Source: Candidatus Aminicenantota bacterium (lineage in GTDB: Bacteria > Acidobacteriota > Aminicenantia > Aminicenantales > Aminicenantaceae). From it: DNA of 64,000 nucleotides. The first letter of the stretch is position 1. Each line of letters starts with the position of its first letter. Of this stretch, positions 36,029-43,888 are shown piece by piece. The translations under genes and the position numbers were made by a program. Where the stretch lies: assembly GCA_020348385.1 (NCBI GenBank), contig CP070750.1, positions 1,558,615-1,622,614 on the forward strand, read 5' to 3'. The notes beneath the pieces were generated by a model. That model saw only the letters and a program-made list of their open reading frames with translations, was not told the origin of the DNA and ran no database searches.

Positions 36029-36487
36029 TTGGCACGAAAAGTATTTGCATTATCGGCTTTTATTCTAGTGCTATTTTCTTTAATAGGAGCCCATCCAGTG
36101 TCCAAAAAGTTTGTCAAAATCTATTTCCCTGATGGCGATTCCGTTACGGCTGAACTAAGTGTTACTCCGGAAGAAAGAGCGCGAGGCCTTATGTACCGTA
36201 AAAATATGGGATTCGACCAGGGGATGCTCTTTATTTTTGACGAAGAAGGCTTTCATTCATTCTGGATGAAAAATATGATAATCTCTCTCGATTTCATCTG
36301 GTTAGATAAGGAAAAAAGAATTGTTCATTTCGAACAGGATGTCCTGCCATGCAAACAGGAGCCCTGTCCTACATATACATCGAAAGTTCCTGCCTTGTTT
36401 GTTTTGGAGCTAATAGCTGGTAGTGTCGAAAAAAGGAAACTGAAGATGTTTGACCGTCTTGACTTTATCCTCCCCAATATACAATAG
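36029..36487 (+). CDS. Exported DUF192 family protein
   Basis: A 152-residue protein with an N-terminal signal peptide (ARKVFALSAFILVLFSLIGAHP) and a DUF192 domain: SVTPEERARGLMYRKNM, MLFIFDEEGFHSFWMKNM, SLDFIWLD and a C-terminal VLELIAG. Function is unknown. The start is TTG 36029 with GGAAGGAT upstream. It lies 20 bp after pcm, so probably cotranscribed. Confidence 0.88.
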   Translation: MARKVFALSAFILVLFSLIGAHPVSKKFVKIYFPDGDSVTAELSVTPEERARGLMYRKNMGFDQGMLFIFDEEGFHSFWMKNMIISLDFIWLDKEKRIVHFEQDVLPCKQEPCPTYTSKVPALFVLELIAGSVEKRKLKMFDRLDFILPNIQ

Positions 36488-36508
36488 GAGACAGGTCCGA
36501 TAAAGTGG

Positions 36509-36524
36509 GGCGGGGAGGGTTGGC
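36509..36524 (+). repeat. G-rich intergenic repeat, one 16-bp unit
   Basis: GGCGGGGAGGGTTGGC, preceded by GTGG. Same family as 3428-3469. It sits between the convergent DUF192 and secreted hypothetical genes. Confidence 0.8.
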
Positions 36525-36530
36525 CTACGG

Positions 36531-37040
36531 TTAGCGGATTTCGAAATCGATGATGTGGGTGGCTGATTTTTCAGTCAGTCTGTCCTTTAAGGTTGCCTTG
36601 AATTTGTATTTCCCCGAAGGGAGCATTCCCTTGAGTTCAATGCTGTTTTGTGCAAACAGGTCCATGACAGGTTTTTGGGTTGTGTAATGAAAGGTGAGGA
36701 TATCATTCCAGTGGGAGACGACCTCTCCGTTATCCTTGAGAAGAGTCATATCCTGCGTGTACCAGATTTCGTAAAGCCCATCCTTCCTATTTGTGAAAAC
36801 ATTGACGGGCTCATAGTAAATCAACAGCGTTCCATTCTTGTCGAGGATGGGTGTCGGTAGAGGGACATAGGAAGCAAACCCCATGATTTTTGAACACATG
36901 GTAAAATTGGTATACCCCAACTTCCCATTGTTTTGAAGATCTATGATTTTTTCCTTCAGTTTTAAAATTTCATCTTCTTGGGCGAAAGCCCACCCAAAAA
37001 TGATTAAAGTCACAATAACCAGACATAATCCTTTTTTCAT
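36531..37040 (-). CDS. Secreted hypothetical protein
   Basis: A 169-residue protein with a signal peptide (KKGLCLVIVTLIIFGWAFAQ) and a mature part of mixed strands ending in KFKATLKDRLTEKSATHIIDFEIR, which suggests a beta-sandwich. I do not recognise a family. It overlaps the lpxB stop by 4 bp (ATGA), so it is the last gene of the rpsO-pnp-pseudopilin-lpxB operon. Confidence 0.65.
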   Translation of the reverse strand: MKKGLCLVIVTLIIFGWAFAQEDEILKLKEKIIDLQNNGKLGYTNFTMCSKIMGFASYVPLPTPILDKNGTLLIYYEPVNVFTNRKDGLYEIWYTQDMTLLKDNGEVVSHWNDILTFHYTTQKPVMDLFAQNSIELKGMLPSGKYKFKATLKDRLTEKSATHIIDFEIR

Positions 37041-38191
37041 GTTGCCTCCTTCAAAATTTCCTGATTTTTGACAATTTCTTCCAATTCTCGAGCTGCATTT
37101 TCTGAGGCCGTTTTTTCTCCGAGAGTTTGGCGGATTTTTTCGTACTCAAATTTTATTGCGGATCTCACTCTTTCTGATCCAAGGATTTTTCGCGTTTCAC
37201 CCAAGATGTTTTCAACCGTGAAATCCCTCTGGATCAATTCGGGGATAATCTTTTTGCCCGCAAGAATATTCACGATACTGAAATTTTTTATTTTCATGAG
37301 TCTAATTCCTGCGTAATAAGAAAGGGGGGAGATGCGGTAAAAGGCTACTTGAGGAGTCCCCAGCAGGGCGGCTTCTAAGTTTGCTGTGCCGCAGGAGGAA
37401 AGCGTGATATCACTGTAGGCCATGGCTTCGTATCCATCCTGGGAAAGGATTCGAACATCAGGGGATGGTTTACTTAGGAATGAGGTCACAAAGTCTTGAC
37501 TAAGATTTTCTGCAAGAGGAAGAAGAAACTGGGTTTTCCATTCCTTTTCGATTTTTTTCATGGCTTCAGCTAGAACAGCCATGTGGAATTTTATTTCGCT
37601 TTTTCTACTACCGGGAAGAATAGCTATTAATTTATTCTCCGGATCCAGCCGGTATTTATGGAAGAATTCTTCCTTAGGTATAGTGACTTTCGTTCTCTCT
37701 TTCAAGGGATGGCCAACATACGCTGCCGGGATCCCGCATTCTGCGTATATTTTTTCTTCAAAGGGAAAAATCAAAAGCATTTTATCCACGGCTTTTTTTA
37801 TGCTTTTTAGCCTTCTCTTCCGCCATGCCCAAACAGTGGGGCTGATGTAATACAAAACAGGAATAGATGCCCTTTTGAGATGTTTGGCCAGCCGAAGGTT
37901 AAAATCGGGAGAATCGATCAAAACGGCCGCAACAGGCCGATGTTGGATAGTTTCCTTTTTTATTCGGCGAAAAATTGCCTTTATACGGGGGAGATGGGAG
38001 ATGATTTCAAAAAAACCGACGACCGCAAGATCTTCAACAGAGTAGAGAAGGGTTACGTCTTGCTCGGCCATATTTTTCCCCCCGATACCGAAGAAAGTGA
38101 AAGATGACTGGAGATGCTTGAACTGGCGTATTAGGTTTGCGCCGTATTTTTCTCCTGAGTTTTCCCCCGCTACGATCAGAATCGATCTCAT
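37037..38191 (-). CDS. lpxB: Lipid-A-disaccharide synthase
   Basis: Glycosyltransferase that condenses UDP-2,3-diacylglucosamine with lipid X in lipid A synthesis at the inner membrane. The 384-residue protein has GENSGEKYGANLI, DSPDFNLRLAKHLK, YYISPTVWAWRKRR, LPGSRKSEIKFHM and SSCGTANLEAALLGTPQVAFYR. Its ATG overlaps the preceding pseudopilin stop by one base (TAATG). Its presence shows that this organism makes lipid A. Confidence 0.95.
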   Translation of the reverse strand: MRSILIVAGENSGEKYGANLIRQFKHLQSSFTFFGIGGKNMAEQDVTLLYSVEDLAVVGFFEIISHLPRIKAIFRRIKKETIQHRPVAAVLIDSPDFNLRLAKHLKRASIPVLYYISPTVWAWRKRRLKSIKKAVDKMLLIFPFEEKIYAECGIPAAYVGHPLKERTKVTIPKEEFFHKYRLDPENKLIAILPGSRKSEIKFHMAVLAEAMKKIEKEWKTQFLLPLAENLSQDFVTSFLSKPSPDVRILSQDGYEAMAYSDITLSSCGTANLEAALLGTPQVAFYRISPLSYYAGIRLMKIKNFSIVNILAGKKIIPELIQRDFTVENILGETRKILGSERVRSAIKFEYEKIRQTLGEKTASENAARELEEIVKNQEILKEAT

Positions 38192-38793
38192 TAATTGTTT
38201 TCTTTTTGACCGTAATAGATGATCTCAGGCATTTTATTTGGATCCTGTCCGTAGAAAAAAAGCCACTTGTCGTAGCTTTTTTGTTCATAATAGATTTTGA
38301 TTGAATTCTGGGTTGATGCGCTTACCACGCCTATGATCTGAGGGAAGTCTATTGCGGAAAGCGCTGCTTGTGGAGCGATAAGCACCCTCTGGACTGATAA
38401 AGCTGACCTCGCACTTCTTTGTGTCGTTGCTTGATCTCTTGTCCTGGAGCCTCTGGTTGTCCGCCTTGTTGGTTGACGCGTTCTGCTAGATGCTGGCGCC
38501 TGAGACATGAGGATAAGGTTCCATTTACCATCTGGAGACATCGGGTCCTCAAACAGTTTCCGCAAGCATTTCTCCTCGATCAGTTCTTCGAAATCTCTGG
38601 GAAATGCTCCCGGTTTTTTGCTTTGGAAGAGGCGGATGGCCTCCACGTATTGTTTTCCCCTGAAAATCAACTCCTCTTCTTTTTCCCTCTGAATTTGAGT
38701 TTGCCACACAGGGACAGCGATCATCAAACCGATGCTCATCACAAATACCGCGAACATCAAAAGGAGTATTGTGTACCCGTCCGATTTTTTCAT
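38191..38793 (-). CDS. Type II secretion-type pseudopilin (third of three)
   Basis: A 200-residue protein with a prepilin-like N-terminus: short basic start (KKSDGYTILLLMFAVFVMSIGLMIAVPVW) and a long hydrophobic helix. Glu at position 5 after the cleavage site is replaced, and the Gly of GFTLIE is present as GYTIL. The C-terminal region has FPRDFEELIEEK and MSPDGKWNL, as in GspG-like domains, then an Arg/Ser/Thr-rich stretch (about residues 100-135). The ATG at 38793 has GGAG upstream; a longer ORF to 38877 would overlap the neighbour. Confidence 0.72.
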   Translation of the reverse strand: MKKSDGYTILLLMFAVFVMSIGLMIAVPVWQTQIQREKEEELIFRGKQYVEAIRLFQSKKPGAFPRDFEELIEEKCLRKLFEDPMSPDGKWNLILMSQAPASSRTRQPTRRTTRGSRTRDQATTQRSARSALSVQRVLIAPQAALSAIDFPQIIGVVSASTQNSIKIYYEQKSYDKWLFFYGQDPNKMPEIIYYGQKENN

Positions 38794-38818
38794 CTTTATC
38801 GAACTCCTGAGCAAAACC

Positions 38819-39223
38819 TTACCAGGTGTTGTAAATTGTTCCTTCTGTGCTGATGTCATCTGAGCCAGATTGAACATCCATGATTCCTGGCATGGTACCT
38901 GCAGTCATTTCCTCCATGGTCATAACTTGGGGAATTTCTACCCAGGTTTCGGCCGATTTTGTCATCGGGTCGATCGGGATGCGGAATAAATATTCTTCCT
39001 CCACGAGCGTTTGGAGGGATTGGGGGTATTTTCCCTTGTCCACTAGGTACTGGTTGATTAGTTTTCTCATTATGAACAGGTTTTCTTTCAAAGTCGCCTC
39101 GCGGGTTCTTTTGGTAGCATTTTTAAACTGAGGCAGGCCTAAACCAACCAGTATCCCGATCAGAGTAACGACAATAATCAGTTCGATCAGAGTGAATCCT
39201 TTTTCCCTTAATTCGCTGTTCAT
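38819..39223 (-). CDS. GspG-like pseudopilin (second of three)
   Basis: A 134-residue pseudopilin with the prepilin motif EKGFTLIELIIVVTLIGILVGLGLPQF, including the Glu after the cleavage site. FPQSLQTLVEEEYL-like KGKYPQSLQTLVEEE and DPMTKSAETW match the GspG body, but the usual calcium-binding C-terminus is replaced by a Met-rich stretch. The ATG at 39223 with AGGAG 11 bases upstream is preferred over an overlapping GTG at 39235. Confidence 0.82.
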   Translation of the reverse strand: MNSELREKGFTLIELIIVVTLIGILVGLGLPQFKNATKRTREATLKENLFIMRKLINQYLVDKGKYPQSLQTLVEEEYLFRIPIDPMTKSAETWVEIPQVMTMEEMTAGTMPGIMDVQSGSDDISTEGTIYNTW

Positions 39224-39228
39224 CAGAT

Positions 39229-39762
39229 TTACCACTCCTTGTATTTTGTCCCGTCAAGGGCAATGCCCAGACTTTTGGTATAGACGTCATAGACGTTTTC
39301 ACCTCCCCAGCTTTGGCTGTCTGGGTCATCCTGGTAAGATCTCAGCCCCCAATCATAAGAATTGGTCATTGGGTCTTTTGGAATTCTTCTCAAAAATTTA
39401 ATGATTTTTGTATCGTCAGCCTGGTCTCGTCGTGAGCTGCTTCGTTGCGAACCTCCTGCCAACTCTCTTCCAGGTTGCGCCCCGCCACTTACTTCCACAC
39501 CTTCAACGAGTGTTTCAAGATCAGGTGGGTACCCCTCGGTGTTGTCTTCGAACTCGATTCTGTTTTCGTCGGCAAGCTTTTTGTAGGCGTCGATCGCTTC
39601 TCTTATAGTCCTCAAATTTCTTCTCAATTCGATTTCCTTTTCTCTTTTGATGGCGGTTTTAGCCAGTGGGATAGCGACGGCAGCCAAGATAGCAAGAATG
39701 GTAAAGGTGACGATCATCTCGATTAGAGTGAATCCCTTCTGATTTTTTTCGAGCTTAGCCAT
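39229..39762 (-). CDS. GspG-like pseudopilin (first of three)
   Basis: A 177-residue pseudopilin with QKGFTLIEMIVTFTILAILAAVAIP as prepilin signal and helix, and RREKEIELRRNLRTIREAIDAYK in the stem. The body has YPPDLETLVEG and RRIPKDPMTNSYDWG, as in GspG, with an Arg/Ser/Gly/Gln-rich insertion (about residues 95-115). It lies 9 bp after pnp. The prepilin peptidase and secretion ATPase are not in the window. Confidence 0.85.
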   Translation of the reverse strand: MAKLEKNQKGFTLIEMIVTFTILAILAAVAIPLAKTAIKREKEIELRRNLRTIREAIDAYKKLADENRIEFEDNTEGYPPDLETLVEGVEVSGGAQPGRELAGGSQRSSSRRDQADDTKIIKFLRRIPKDPMTNSYDWGLRSYQDDPDSQSWGGENVYDVYTKSLGIALDGTKYKEW

Positions 39763-39771
39763 AGCTCACCG

Positions 39772-41934
39772 TTAAAATCGATTTTTATTTCTGCGGTCGT
39801 CGTGACTAAAATTTCTCTTTTTATAAGGTCGGTTATTATCCGTGGACCCAGAGGGGCGGGGCTCCAGAACTTTTTTGCTCAATTTGATTTTATTGTCTTC
39901 GTCGACGGCTAAAACTTTCACCTTGACTGTTTGTCCCAGCTTCATGACATCTCGGGTGTGCCTGATCCTGTGATGGGCGATTTCTGAAATGTGGAGCAGC
40001 CCAACAATGTTGGGAAGAATTTCCACAAAAGCGCCGTATTCTTCGATACGCACGACTTTTCCTGTGTAGGTCTTTCCCACTTCTGCTTCGACAGTTATCT
40101 CTCGGATCATTTCCCTGGCCTTCTCGGCAGCTTCTACATCTGTTGACGCGATGGTGATTTTTCCAGTTTCATCGATGTCTATCTTTGCCCCAGTCTGAGC
40201 AAGGATTTTTTTGATGTTCTTGCCGGCGGGCCCGATGACCTCGGAAACTTTTTCCGGATTGATAACTAGATACAGAATTCGTGGCGCAAAGGGGGAGATG
40301 TCAGGACGAGGTGCAGGTATGGCTTGTTTCATCTTTTCCAAAACATTTAGTCGCGCAACACGCGCTTTGTGTAGACCTTCTCTGAGAATATCAAGATTGA
40401 TCGATGTGATCTTGAGATCGAGTTGGATGGCTGTGATTCCTTTTTCTGTGCCGGCCACTTTAAGATCCATGTCTCCGATGTGATCCTCCAGCCCGGCAAT
40501 ATCGGTGAGGATAGCATACCGCTCATCTTCCTTAATAAGGCCAATGGCCATCCCTGCCACTATCATGGATAGAGGGACTCCGGCATCCATTAATGAGAGG
40601 ATGCCCCCACAGACTGTTGCCATGGAGGAAGATCCGTTTGACTCTAGAATATCTGAAACAATGCGGACTGTGTAGGGGAAGTCTTCCTCGTCTGGAATAG
40701 AAGGAAGAATGGATTTTTCTGCCAATGCCCCGTGGCCGATTTCTCTCCGACCGGGACCTCTCAAAAAAGAAACTTCGCCCACACTGAAAGGAGGGAAATT
40801 ATAGTGAAGCATAAACCTCTTTTCCCCTTCTTCTCCCAAGCCGTCGATCCTCTGGACATCTTCGAAGGTCCCGAGAGTTACAGTGGCCAAACATTGTGTT
40901 TCGCCTCTTGTGAAAAGGGCTGAACCATGGGTGCGAGGAAGCATACCTACTTCGATGGAAATGGGCCTTATATCGTCAAAATCCCTCCCATCCGCTCTTT
41001 TTCCTTTGTCGAGGATCAGACTCCTGACTAGTTTTTTTTGGATCTCATAGAAAATCTGTGTGGTTTCATCTATTTCTTCTTCATTTTCTTCCGGGATGTC
41101 TGACTTGAGGTTCTCCAAGATTTGTTTGGTCTTAATATCTCTTTCCTTTTTCAACTTAATCTGGAAAGATTCCAGGAGTTCTGCCGTGATTTGGCTTTCG
41201 ATTTTTTCTAATTTTGCCTGATCTATCTTAGGGATCTCGTATTCCCTCTTTTGTATATTCATTTCCTGATAAAGATCTTTTTGGGCCTGTATGATTTTTT
41301 TTATCGGTTCCTGAGCATGAAATACAGCTTCCAGGATTTTCTCCTCTTCGATCTCCTTACCTCCGGCTTCCATCATGACGATTCCATCTTCAGTACCCGC
41401 TACGACCATGTTGAGAGGGCTTTGATCCAGTTGGCTTTTCGTCGGATTTATGACATATTCATTGTTGATATAGCCAACTTTGACAGCTCCCATCGGGGTT
41501 GTGAACGGGATATCTGAAAAATACAAAGCTGCCGAGGCCCCTATTATCCCCAGCGTGTCCGACTCGTTCTCCAAATCTGCAGAAAGAAGAAGGGCAACGA
41601 TCTGTGTGTCGAAATAATATCCTTCAGGAAAAAGGGACCGGACGGGCCTGTCGATCATGCGACTTATGAGAATTTCTCTCTCCGAAGGTCTTCCTTCGCG
41701 TTTGAAAAAACCCCCAGGAATTTTTCCTGCTGCATAGGTGTTTTCACGATAATCCACGATCAGGGGAAGAAATGCTTTTTTTTCTTTGACTTCCTTCTTT
41801 GACGTAGCGGAGACAAACATGATGGTATCTCCATAACGAATCAAGGCCGATCCATCTGCTTGCTTCCCGATTTTATGTATTTCTATGGACAGAGTTCGGT
41901 TGTTGATATCAATATTGATTTTTTGATCTGACAT
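39772..41934 (-). CDS. pnp: Polyribonucleotide nucleotidyltransferase (PNPase)
   Basis: 3'-5' phosphorolytic exoribonuclease of the RNA degradosome. The 720-residue protein has two RNase PH domains (IGKQADGSALIRYGDT near residue 17, GFFKREGRPSEREILISRMIDRP, and the second core with RTHGSALFTRGETQ), the KH domain PEKVSEVIGPAGKNIKKI and the C-terminal S1 domain VGKTYTGKVVRIEEYGAFVE. The Lys/Arg/Asn-rich tail is short. It follows rpsO, the classic rpsO-pnp pair. Confidence 0.97.
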   Translation of the reverse strand: MSDQKINIDINNRTLSIEIHKIGKQADGSALIRYGDTIMFVSATSKKEVKEKKAFLPLIVDYRENTYAAGKIPGGFFKREGRPSEREILISRMIDRPVRSLFPEGYYFDTQIVALLLSADLENESDTLGIIGASAALYFSDIPFTTPMGAVKVGYINNEYVINPTKSQLDQSPLNMVVAGTEDGIVMMEAGGKEIEEEKILEAVFHAQEPIKKIIQAQKDLYQEMNIQKREYEIPKIDQAKLEKIESQITAELLESFQIKLKKERDIKTKQILENLKSDIPEENEEEIDETTQIFYEIQKKLVRSLILDKGKRADGRDFDDIRPISIEVGMLPRTHGSALFTRGETQCLATVTLGTFEDVQRIDGLGEEGEKRFMLHYNFPPFSVGEVSFLRGPGRREIGHGALAEKSILPSIPDEEDFPYTVRIVSDILESNGSSSMATVCGGILSLMDAGVPLSMIVAGMAIGLIKEDERYAILTDIAGLEDHIGDMDLKVAGTEKGITAIQLDLKITSINLDILREGLHKARVARLNVLEKMKQAIPAPRPDISPFAPRILYLVINPEKVSEVIGPAGKNIKKILAQTGAKIDIDETGKITIASTDVEAAEKAREMIREITVEAEVGKTYTGKVVRIEEYGAFVEILPNIVGLLHISEIAHHRIRHTRDVMKLGQTVKVKVLAVDEDNKIKLSKKVLEPRPSGSTDNNRPYKKRNFSHDDRRNKNRF

Positions 41935-41954
41935 TATTCCCCCGGGGCCTCAGC

Positions 41955-42221
41955 CTATTTTCTGAGTTTAAGCTTTTTAATCACGGCTTCGTAGCGTTTG
42001 ATATCTTCATTCTTCAGGTATTCCAGAAGTCTTTTCCTTCGTCCAACCATTTTCAAAAGGCCTGTCCGGGAGTGATGGTCCTTTTTATGGGTTGAGAAAT
42101 GTTGGGTTAAGTAATTGATTCTATTGGTAAGAATAGCAATTTGTACTTCTGGCGAGCCTGTATCTTTTGGATGCACTTTAAAAGACTTGATAATTTTTTC
42201 TTTTTCTTCTTTATCCAGCAC
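41955..42221 (-). CDS. rpsO: 30S ribosomal protein S15
   Basis: An 88-residue protein matching the family length. It has [49 protein letters not shown] and the C-terminal IKKLKLRK. The reading frame extends to 42323, but the conserved start is the GTG at 42221 with AAGGAGAC upstream; the extension covers the promoter and leader. First gene of the rpsO-pnp-pseudopilin-lpxB run. Confidence 0.95.
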   Translation of the reverse strand: MLDKEEKEKIIKSFKVHPKDTGSPEVQIAILTNRINYLTQHFSTHKKDHHSRTGLLKMVGRRKRLLEYLKNEDIKRYEAVIKKLKLRK

Positions 42222-42250
42222 TAAAATAGTCTCCTTAGGTAGTGTTGATA

Positions 42251-42267
42251 TAATTCTAGTAGAATTA
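42251..42267. promoter_or_regulatory. Palindrome in the rpsO leader
   Basis: TAATTCTA-G-TAGAATTA is a perfect 8-1-8 inverted repeat about 5-20 nt after the predicted start of the rpsO transcript. As RNA it would form a 6-bp stem with a 5-nt loop. It could be an operator or an S15-responsive element; no match to a known S15 binding site is claimed. Confidence 0.35.
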
Positions 42268-42278
42268 GAACTTATCCT

Positions 42279-42308
42279 ATCATAAAAGTATACTGATGTA
42301 AATCTCAA
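42279..42308 (-). promoter_or_regulatory. Predicted promoter of the rpsO-pnp operon
   Basis: Minus strand TTGAGA (42308-42303), 18 bp spacer, TATGAT (42284-42279), giving a leader of about 50 nt before the GTG of rpsO. Confidence 0.55.
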
Positions 42309-42318
42309 AAAGTTAACG

Positions 42319-42350
42319 GCCAACCCACTCCACCGCCAACCCGCCCCATC
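42319..42350 (-). repeat. G-rich intergenic repeat, two 16-bp tandem units (C-strand on plus)
   Basis: GCCAACCCACTCCACC (42319-42334) is followed directly by GCCAACCCGCCCCATC (42335-42350). It lies between the divergent rpsO and DUF1648-like genes. The 361-bp gap 42222-42583 otherwise holds the rpsO promoter and no gene. Confidence 0.85.
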
Positions 42351-42583
42351 CCATCATTAAGGTGGCAAGGATGTATCTCATGAGTTGTATTTGTATACTG
42401 CGATTAGGCTGCAACGAAGTTGATGCAGTAGGATCAACGTGCCTGTAAGGTAAAAGCCGCCGATGCTATCTTTCATTTCAGGAAATAATTTCATATTCAC
42501 CATGATGTTAGGGCGGCTTGGCTTGAGGCATTGAGGTGTCAGGGCTTTTGTATTATTATAAAAACGGTTTTGCTTTATTGAGA

Positions 42584-43054
42584 ATGCGTGTGAAAAACCG
42601 AGCACATAAAATACTTCTGTCATTTAACTTGATTCTTTTAACCATATCTTGGATCATGGCTTTTTATGCCTATTCCAGGCTCCCCGCGAGGATGCCTCTG
42701 TGGCTTAATTTTTTCGGCCAGGAGCCGATTATCTCTGACAAATCACCCGCTTTTTTCGTCTATGTTTTGGTTCAAACGCTTCTGTTTGTTGTTTTTCTGT
42801 ATTTGGTTCGAGTCAAACATCGAAAAGTTCGGTCAGCCCAGTCTTTTGCTGTTCAGAGTTTGCAGAAGGAAATTATTTTGTTGGTATCGATTTTTTTTCA
42901 ACTGATATTTATTCATGTTCAGAGAAGTCTGATTCTTCTGGCTCATGGAGTGGGGAGGGGCATACGGCCTTATTATTTTTACTCTGTTTTTGGGATCATT
43001 CTGATCCTTATCCCGTACTACCGCATGCGGTTAAGGGCATTACGAAATGTCTAA
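42584..43054 (+). CDS. Small integral membrane protein (DUF1648-like)
   Basis: A 156-residue protein with about four hydrophobic helices. The N-terminal YSRLPARMPLWLNFFGQEP resembles the short DUF1648 motif (helix then LP..P.HF/WNFxG). Function unknown. The start is placed at ATG 42584 because its basic N-terminus leads straight into a helix; an upstream GTG at 42536 is possible. The 3' end overlaps the convergent Lys/Glu-rich gene by 4 bp. Confidence 0.6.
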   Translation: MRVKNRAHKILLSFNLILLTISWIMAFYAYSRLPARMPLWLNFFGQEPIISDKSPAFFVYVLVQTLLFVVFLYLVRVKHRKVRSAQSFAVQSLQKEIILLVSIFFQLIFIHVQRSLILLAHGVGRGIRPYYFYSVFGIILILIPYYRMRLRALRNV

Positions 43055-43659
43055 TTTTCGAGAAAACGTTTCCTTTTTAACAGTTCCTGGGCATACTTAG
43101 AATCCAGACCGCCCATTTTCTCCTTTACTTCTTTTAGCTTTGCCTCTACTTCTTCTAATGTCATCCTGTTGATTTTTTTCTTTTTGGCAGGGGCAACCTC
43201 TTCAGCTACGGGCGGAGCTTCCTTTACCTCTTCCCTTTTTTCTTCAGGCTCTTCTGCTGGTTTCTCCATCTCTGTTTTTTCTTCTTCTTTCTCTTCTTTT
43301 TTTTCTTCTTCTGGCTTTTTATCGGGTTCAGCCTTTTCTTCGGGTTCAGTTTCAGCCTTGGCTTCTTTTTCTTCTTTTTTTTCTTCTTCTTTTTCTTCTT
43401 CTTCCGGTTTCTTTTCCGGCTTTTCCGTTTTTTCTTCGGGTTCTTTTATTTCTTCTTTTGTTTCTTTGTCTTCAAGTTCCTTTTCCTCTTTTTCTACCTC
43501 TGCTTCTTCTTTTTTTGGCTTTTCTGCCTTTTTCGGTACTTCCTTTTTTCCCTCTTTTTTCGGCTTGGTTTTCTTCTCTGGTTTTTTTCCCTTTTCTTCT
43601 TGAGAGACTTCGCTTTGTTTGGTCTTGTCTTTTTGTTCTTCTTTTTTATTTTCAGCCAT
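43051..43659 (-). CDS. Lys/Glu/Pro-rich low-complexity protein
   Basis: A 202-residue protein in which residues 1-150 are almost only Lys, Glu and Pro with a few Ala and Thr, likely disordered. Residues about 160-202 form an ordinary-composition helix pair (NRMTLEEVEAKLKEV, GGLDSKYAQELLKRKRFL). GAAGGAAAG lies before the ATG, supporting translation. The purine-strand bias could reflect slippage or expansion. Function unknown; the C-terminal segment is the only likely conserved part. No family recognised. Confidence 0.65.
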   Translation of the reverse strand: MAENKKEEQKDKTKQSEVSQEEKGKKPEKKTKPKKEGKKEVPKKAEKPKKEEAEVEKEEKELEDKETKEEIKEPEEKTEKPEKKPEEEEKEEEKKEEKEAKAETEPEEKAEPDKKPEEEKKEEKEEEKTEMEKPAEEPEEKREEVKEAPPVAEEVAPAKKKKINRMTLEEVEAKLKEVKEKMGGLDSKYAQELLKRKRFLEN

Positions 43660-43850
43660 TGTTCTTTCCTTCCGATCTTAATCCTGAATTAAATCATCGA
43701 CTTTTTTATGAATAATCCGGATTCTATTCAAATGGAAAAATTTAGTTAATTAGCTTACCAAAAATTCCTCTAAAAATAAACACTAAGGTGAAGCTTCTCT
43801 TTACCCTTGTCAAGTTTGTGCACACATTTGAGGAGATGAAAGAGCTCTCC

Positions 43851-43879
43851 TTGCACTTGGAATATGAATTTAGTATAGT
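43851..43879 (+). promoter_or_regulatory. Predicted promoter of waaA
   Basis: TTGCAC (43851-43856), 17 bp spacer, TATAGT (43874-43879). The waaA ATG at 43889 is only ten bases beyond, so the transcript would have at most a few leader bases. Confidence 0.5.
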
Positions 43880-43888
43880 CTGGGAAAC

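Noticed and set aside
42222-42323. Extended rpsO start
   Set aside because: S15 is about 88-89 residues; the extension covers the promoter and leader.
42378-42623. Minus-strand ORF of 81 residues in the rpsO upstream gap
   Set aside because: No recognisable domain, no SD, overlaps the better-supported membrane protein gene and shows no neighbour context.
43169-43603. Plus-strand Ser/Phe-rich ORF opposite the Lys/Glu-rich gene
   Set aside because: Its composition is the complement of the GAA/AAG-rich coding strand; the minus-strand frame has the SD and an ordinary C-terminus.
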